Of a stretch of DNA of 51,437 bases, positions 48,818 to 51,437 are shown one piece after another. The stretch is taken from contig CANLGL010000033.1 in the NCBI GenBank assembly GCA_947490345.1, positions 1-51,437 on the forward strand, given 5' to 3'. Made by a program: the position numbers and the translations under genes. The notes under the pieces were generated by a model, which saw only the letters and a program-made list of their open reading frames with translations, was not told where the DNA came from and searched no databases. Numbering within the stretch: position 1 is the stretch's first letter; each line of letters starts with the position of its first letter. This DNA is from Deltaproteobacteria bacterium (lineage in GTDB: Bacteria > Myxococcota_A > UBA796 > SXON01).

Positions 48818-49906
48818 TCATTCCACCACGCCCACTCCGCCGAGGTAAACCTCCAACTCCCGGTGGTTGACGTCGGCGGCGATATCCAACCACCCGTCAT
48901 TGTTGATATCTGCTAGCTCCAGCCAGAAGGGGGCCGTGTCGATCGATGCCCGCCGCACGAGCCCGCCCTCACCGACGCTCTCGATCAGGATCCCGTAATA
49001 GTAGGAGACGACGACGATCTCGTCGAGGCAGTCGCCGTCGAGATCGCGGAGCACGAGCCCGCCTACGGCCTCGATGTCGTAGTCCAAGACCTCGACCGCC
49101 CCAAAGGTGCCATCCCATCGCCCCCGGGCGATGCGTAGACCGTCGGTGAAGTAGCGCGAGCCGGTGACCAGGTCGGTGGTGCCGTCGCCGTCGATGTCGC
49201 CGAGCCCTACCATCGGATTGTCCAAGCCCAGATCACCGAGCTCCTGCCAGACTGTCCACCCGTCCCGCCAGCGGTAGACGCGGAGCGCCTCGTCGTAGCC
49301 GACAATCAGCTCGTCGGACCCGTCGTGATCGAGGTCGGCGACCCCCAATTCGCCCGGGTACCCGGCAGAGCTCAGCCGATCGAGGCCTGCGAAGGCGAGG
49401 GCGACGGCCACCGTTGAGCTGCTCATCCCGGCAAGGTCCCGCAACCCATCCCCGTCGAAGTCGCCCGTGGCAATGCCCCCAAATGCTGCAAAATCGATCG
49501 TATGCGAGTCGATGAAGCCGAAGGCACCGTCCCCGGTGTAGCCGTGCAGAACACCGCCGGTGTGTACGACGAGGTCGGCGTGGCCGTCCCCGTTGACATC
49601 CTCGGCGAGGAACGGGAAGCCCTGGGAGGGCACGGTGCCGAATGGGGCGTCGAACGTCCCGTCGCCACGACCTGCGGCGATGAGCATCTCGTCGTGTGTG
49701 GTCGTCGCAAGGTCGACGTTTCCGTCTTCGTCGAAGTCGGCGGGGAGCGCGAACACGGCGGTGTCCGCAAGCTCCACCCGGGCCGAAAGGGCGAACTCGA
49801 GGGGCAGGCGCGGTCCACAGGTCCGCTCCGTCGTGTCGGCGGGCCCGACCGGCTCCGGCGAGGATTCTGGGGAGAACCCCCGGCAGCCGACGAGGAGCAG
49901 GAGCAC
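48818..49906 (-). CDS. FG-GAP/VCBS-repeat lipoprotein
   Basis: This is a 362-residue protein started at GTG 49906. The lipobox is LLLLVGC (Cys8). After a Thr/Asp/Pro linker, seven calcium-type FG-GAP units follow: DFDEDGNVDLA, DVNGDGHADLVV, DFDGDGLRDLAG, DLDHDGSDELIV, DIDGDGTTDLVT, DLDGDCLDEIVV and DINNDGWLDIA, as in the integrin beta-propeller. The protein is probably lipid-anchored on the surface and binds ligands or calcium. The earlier open frame overlaps the CotH gene and is non-coding. The gene follows the CotH-like gene by 43 bp and resembles the truncated lipoprotein at 8.0 kb. Confidence 0.88.
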   Translation of the reverse strand: MLLLLVGCRGFSPESSPEPVGPADTTERTCGPRLPLEFALSARVELADTAVFALPADFDEDGNVDLATTTHDEMLIAAGRGDGTFDAPFGTVPSQGFPFLAEDVNGDGHADLVVHTGGVLHGYTGDGAFGFIDSHTIDFAAFGGIATGDFDGDGLRDLAGMSSSTVAVALAFAGLDRLSSAGYPGELGVADLDHDGSDELIVGYDEALRVYRWRDGWTVWQELGDLGLDNPMVGLGDIDGDGTTDLVTGSRYFTDGLRIARGRWDGTFGAVEVLDYDIEAVGGLVLRDLDGDCLDEIVVVSYYYGILIESVGEGGLVRRASIDTAPFWLELADINNDGWLDIAADVNHRELEVYLGGVGVVE

Positions 49907-49949
49907 CGCAGGACGATAGCGCGTTCTGGCGGGTCCGCCGCGACGGCGC

Positions 49950-51118
49950 TCAGCGCAACTGGCCCGGGCGCGCATAGACGTAGTCCACGAACTCCTCGAT
50001 ATCGTTGTCGCAGCCGTGCTTCGCACGGGGATCGTCCTCGCAGACGGGAAGGATCCGCGCACCTTCCGCCTCGGCGAGTCCCGCGAGGTCCCCCGCCTCC
50101 ATGATGTCCAGGAGTGCGGCGGCGCGCACCTCGAGCTGCGTACGACAGGCGGCCGCGGCGAAGCACCCCTCGGCCAGGACCCCGTCGAGCTCGGCCCAGA
50201 GCGGTTGGTCGTCGTCCCAGGTCTGGTCGGCGCCCCAAGGGATCAGCCACCACTTGCCCGCCACCGGGGCGTGGTAGAGCAGGTAGTTGTTCCCCGACGA
50301 CACGTAGCCGTCCGAATTGGCAGCGATCATCTCGATCGCCATGGCGTCGAGCACGCCGTCGATGTCGAAATTGGCGGCGAGCACTCCGGTGAACGTTGCC
50401 GGCGTGGACGCGTCGAGCGCGGCAGCGAGCGCTTCGAGGTCGGAGGTGTCGGTGGGCTCGCCGGCCTCCTGCAGGTCGTAGTCGTTCACGCCGTGGTCGG
50501 TCAGATCACCGCTCGCGTCCCCCTCGTAGAGGTTTCCGAGATCATCGTCGTCCCACCAGCGATCCACGAAGGCCTCGTCCATGGTCTCCACGATGCCGTA
50601 CAGCCCGAAGGGCTCACCATTGACCGCCACCCGGGCGTACCCATGGCGCGGCGCGGGCCTGCCCGCCATGGCGAACAGGGCATAGGTCGTGTGTTCGGCC
50701 AGCATCGAGCTGTCCTGCCACATGTTGTTCAGCGTGAGGCGCCGAACCCCGTGGAAGTCCTGATCCGGAACCCACTGGTGAAAATCAATCTTGAATGCTG
50801 GTTTTTCTGTGAAGTCACAGTAGGAGGACGTGCCCTTCAGGTGTAGGCCCACGTCGTACGACTCGTCGCGGAAGGTGAAGGTGGCGTGCACGTCCACCCG
50901 CGGGGACGCGGTAAGCGCGGCGATGTCCGCTTCCGTGATCGTGAGCCCGAAGTCGAGCCAGACGTCGTCTTGGTAGAGAAACTCGCCCGGGCCGCTTTCG
51001 AGGTCCAGGACCACCTCCGGGCCTCGGTGCCCGAATCTTCGGCGCGCGCGGCTGTGTCGGCCTCCGACGCGCCGGGCGCGATCCAGCTTCCGCAGGCTGC
51101 CAGCGCGAGCACGACCAT
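49950..51118 (-). pseudogene. CotH-kinase-like lipoprotein, apparent frameshift near 51.01 kb
   Basis: A lipoprotein signal (MVVLALAAC, ATG 51118) runs for about 30 residues with the Asp/Thr-rich linker EADTAARAEDSGTEA, then the frame must change by one base near 51010-51025 to continue as PEVVLDLESGPGEFLYQDD. The body has CotH features: FHQWVPDQDFHGVRRLTLNN, DSSMLAEHTTYALFAMAGRP, YARVAVNGEPFGLYGIVETM, GNLYEGD and WWLIPWGADQTWD. CotH proteins are atypical secreted kinases. The remaining reading is intact to a stop at 49950, so a single-base sequencing error is as likely as true inactivation. Confidence 0.75.
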
Positions 51119-51126
51119 GGCTCTCG

Positions 51127-51396
51127 CTATCCGACCGGGTTCGGCCGCGACGGCGAAGGCCCGGATTTTTGACGTGGCGGCGCTTCTTGCCTCGTAGCAG
51201 TAGGAGGGTCACGATGTTCACCGACGCCACCCCGGCCCGGCTGCACCGCCAACTGCTCCGGTGGCGGCTCGGCCGGCTGCACGCGCGAGGCCAGCGACGT
51301 TCTGCCGTCACCGAAGCGGCGGAGCCGTCGCTCCTTCGCCTCAATCAGCGCCTGCGCCAGACGAGCGTCGACCAGAACCGGAACCGCCTGGCTCAT
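51127..51396 (-). CDS. Short hypothetical protein (possible)
   Basis: This is an 89-residue frame beginning MSQAVPVLVDARLAQALIEA with charged, helical character (KERRLRRFG) for about 50 residues and a Pro/Arg-rich tail. It has coding-like codon use at the 5' end and stops eight bases before the CotH-like start. An AGGAGG lies 14 bases before the ATG, a wide spacing. Function unknown. It could be spurious. Confidence 0.4.
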   Translation of the reverse strand: MSQAVPVLVDARLAQALIEAKERRLRRFGDGRTSLASRVQPAEPPPEQLAVQPGRGGVGEHRDPPTATRQEAPPRQKSGPSPSRPNPVG

Positions 51397-51437
51397 TGCC
51401 CGAGACGAATCCTCCTGTGCACGCCGCCTTCGCTCGC
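51393..51437 (-). CDS. Possible C-terminal fragment of a gene cut by the window edge
   Basis: The minus-strand frame is open to the right edge and ends HRRIRLGQ at a TGA that overlaps the next ATG (ATGA). Only 14 residues are visible, so neither identity nor reality can be settled. Confidence 0.25.
   Translation of the reverse strand, partial: ASEGGVHRRIRLGQ

Overview
The window is very GC-rich and strongly coding-biased. It looks like a chromosomal segment of a Myxococcota-type (delta-proteobacterial) bacterium. Evidence for this: a secreted metallopeptidase ending in a Gly-Cys-rich MYXO-CTERM-like sorting tail; several lipoproteins whose lipobox is followed by Asp/Thr/Ser-rich linkers (DT, DTGD and SD runs); FG-GAP/VCBS surface proteins; TPR and AAA proteins; and several Hsp70 genes. 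No rRNA, tRNA, phage or CRISPR array was recognised.

Layout: (a) 417-2691, a plus-strand overlapping operon of a membrane TPR protein, a TPR-AAA ATPase and a 38-residue DUF5989-like membrane protein. (b) 6785-2676, a minus-strand operon of a discoidin/NHL secreted protein, an unknown secreted protein and an R. etli-type L-asparaginase. (c) 6921-7895, an SGNH hydrolase, followed by a decayed accessory zone (7959-10712): a truncated FG-GAP lipoprotein with a (Ser-Asp)13 tract, a frameshifted HNH endonuclease relic, a 77-bp palindromic tandem repeat array and a frameshifted aspartyl-protease relic. (d) 10871-15136, a small membrane protein, an outer-membrane barrel protein, dapA-dapB (lysine/peptidoglycan precursor synthesis) and a propeller-like lipoprotein. 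(e) 29485-15133, an eleven-gene minus-strand run: hemW, grpE, dnaK, dnaJ, an LpoA-like lipoprotein-type protein, thiL, two tandem CorC/CNNM-type proteins, a zinc alcohol dehydrogenase, a second Hsp70 with an unusual tail, and a TrmJ-like RNA methyltransferase. (f) 29509-32978, a double-length M16 protease plus a Pro-rich protein. (g) 33015-39822, a small barrel-like protein, a large TPR protein, enolase, a lipoprotein, a cobalamin-type radical SAM enzyme and a HAD phosphatase. (h) 45404-40016, a minus-strand set: a 41-residue repeat peptide, a methyltransferase, a second cobalamin-type radical SAM enzyme, an arylsulfotransferase-like lipoprotein and an MscS channel with a cyclic-nucleotide domain. 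(i) 45509-51437, the MYXO-CTERM metallopeptidase, an FG-GAP lipoprotein and a frameshifted CotH-kinase-like lipoprotein.

The most novel candidate is the 41-residue gene at 45279-45404. It encodes three near-identical 13-residue units, WRPSPRPKPGPK plus S or A. The DNA of the units differs almost only at synonymous sites, and the gene sits directly upstream of a SAM methyltransferase and a B12-type radical SAM enzyme. Other unexplained structure: the 77-bp palindromic array beside the HNH relic; a dispersed family of hairpin-bearing intergenic repeats (about 11.2, 27.3-27.5 and 39.85 kb); an inverted-repeat pair at 48.6-48.8 kb; the TPR/TPR-AAA/DUF5989 operon; and an Hsp70 whose lid is replaced by a Pro-rich linker and an amphipathic tail. 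All family assignments come from reading motifs; no database search was run.
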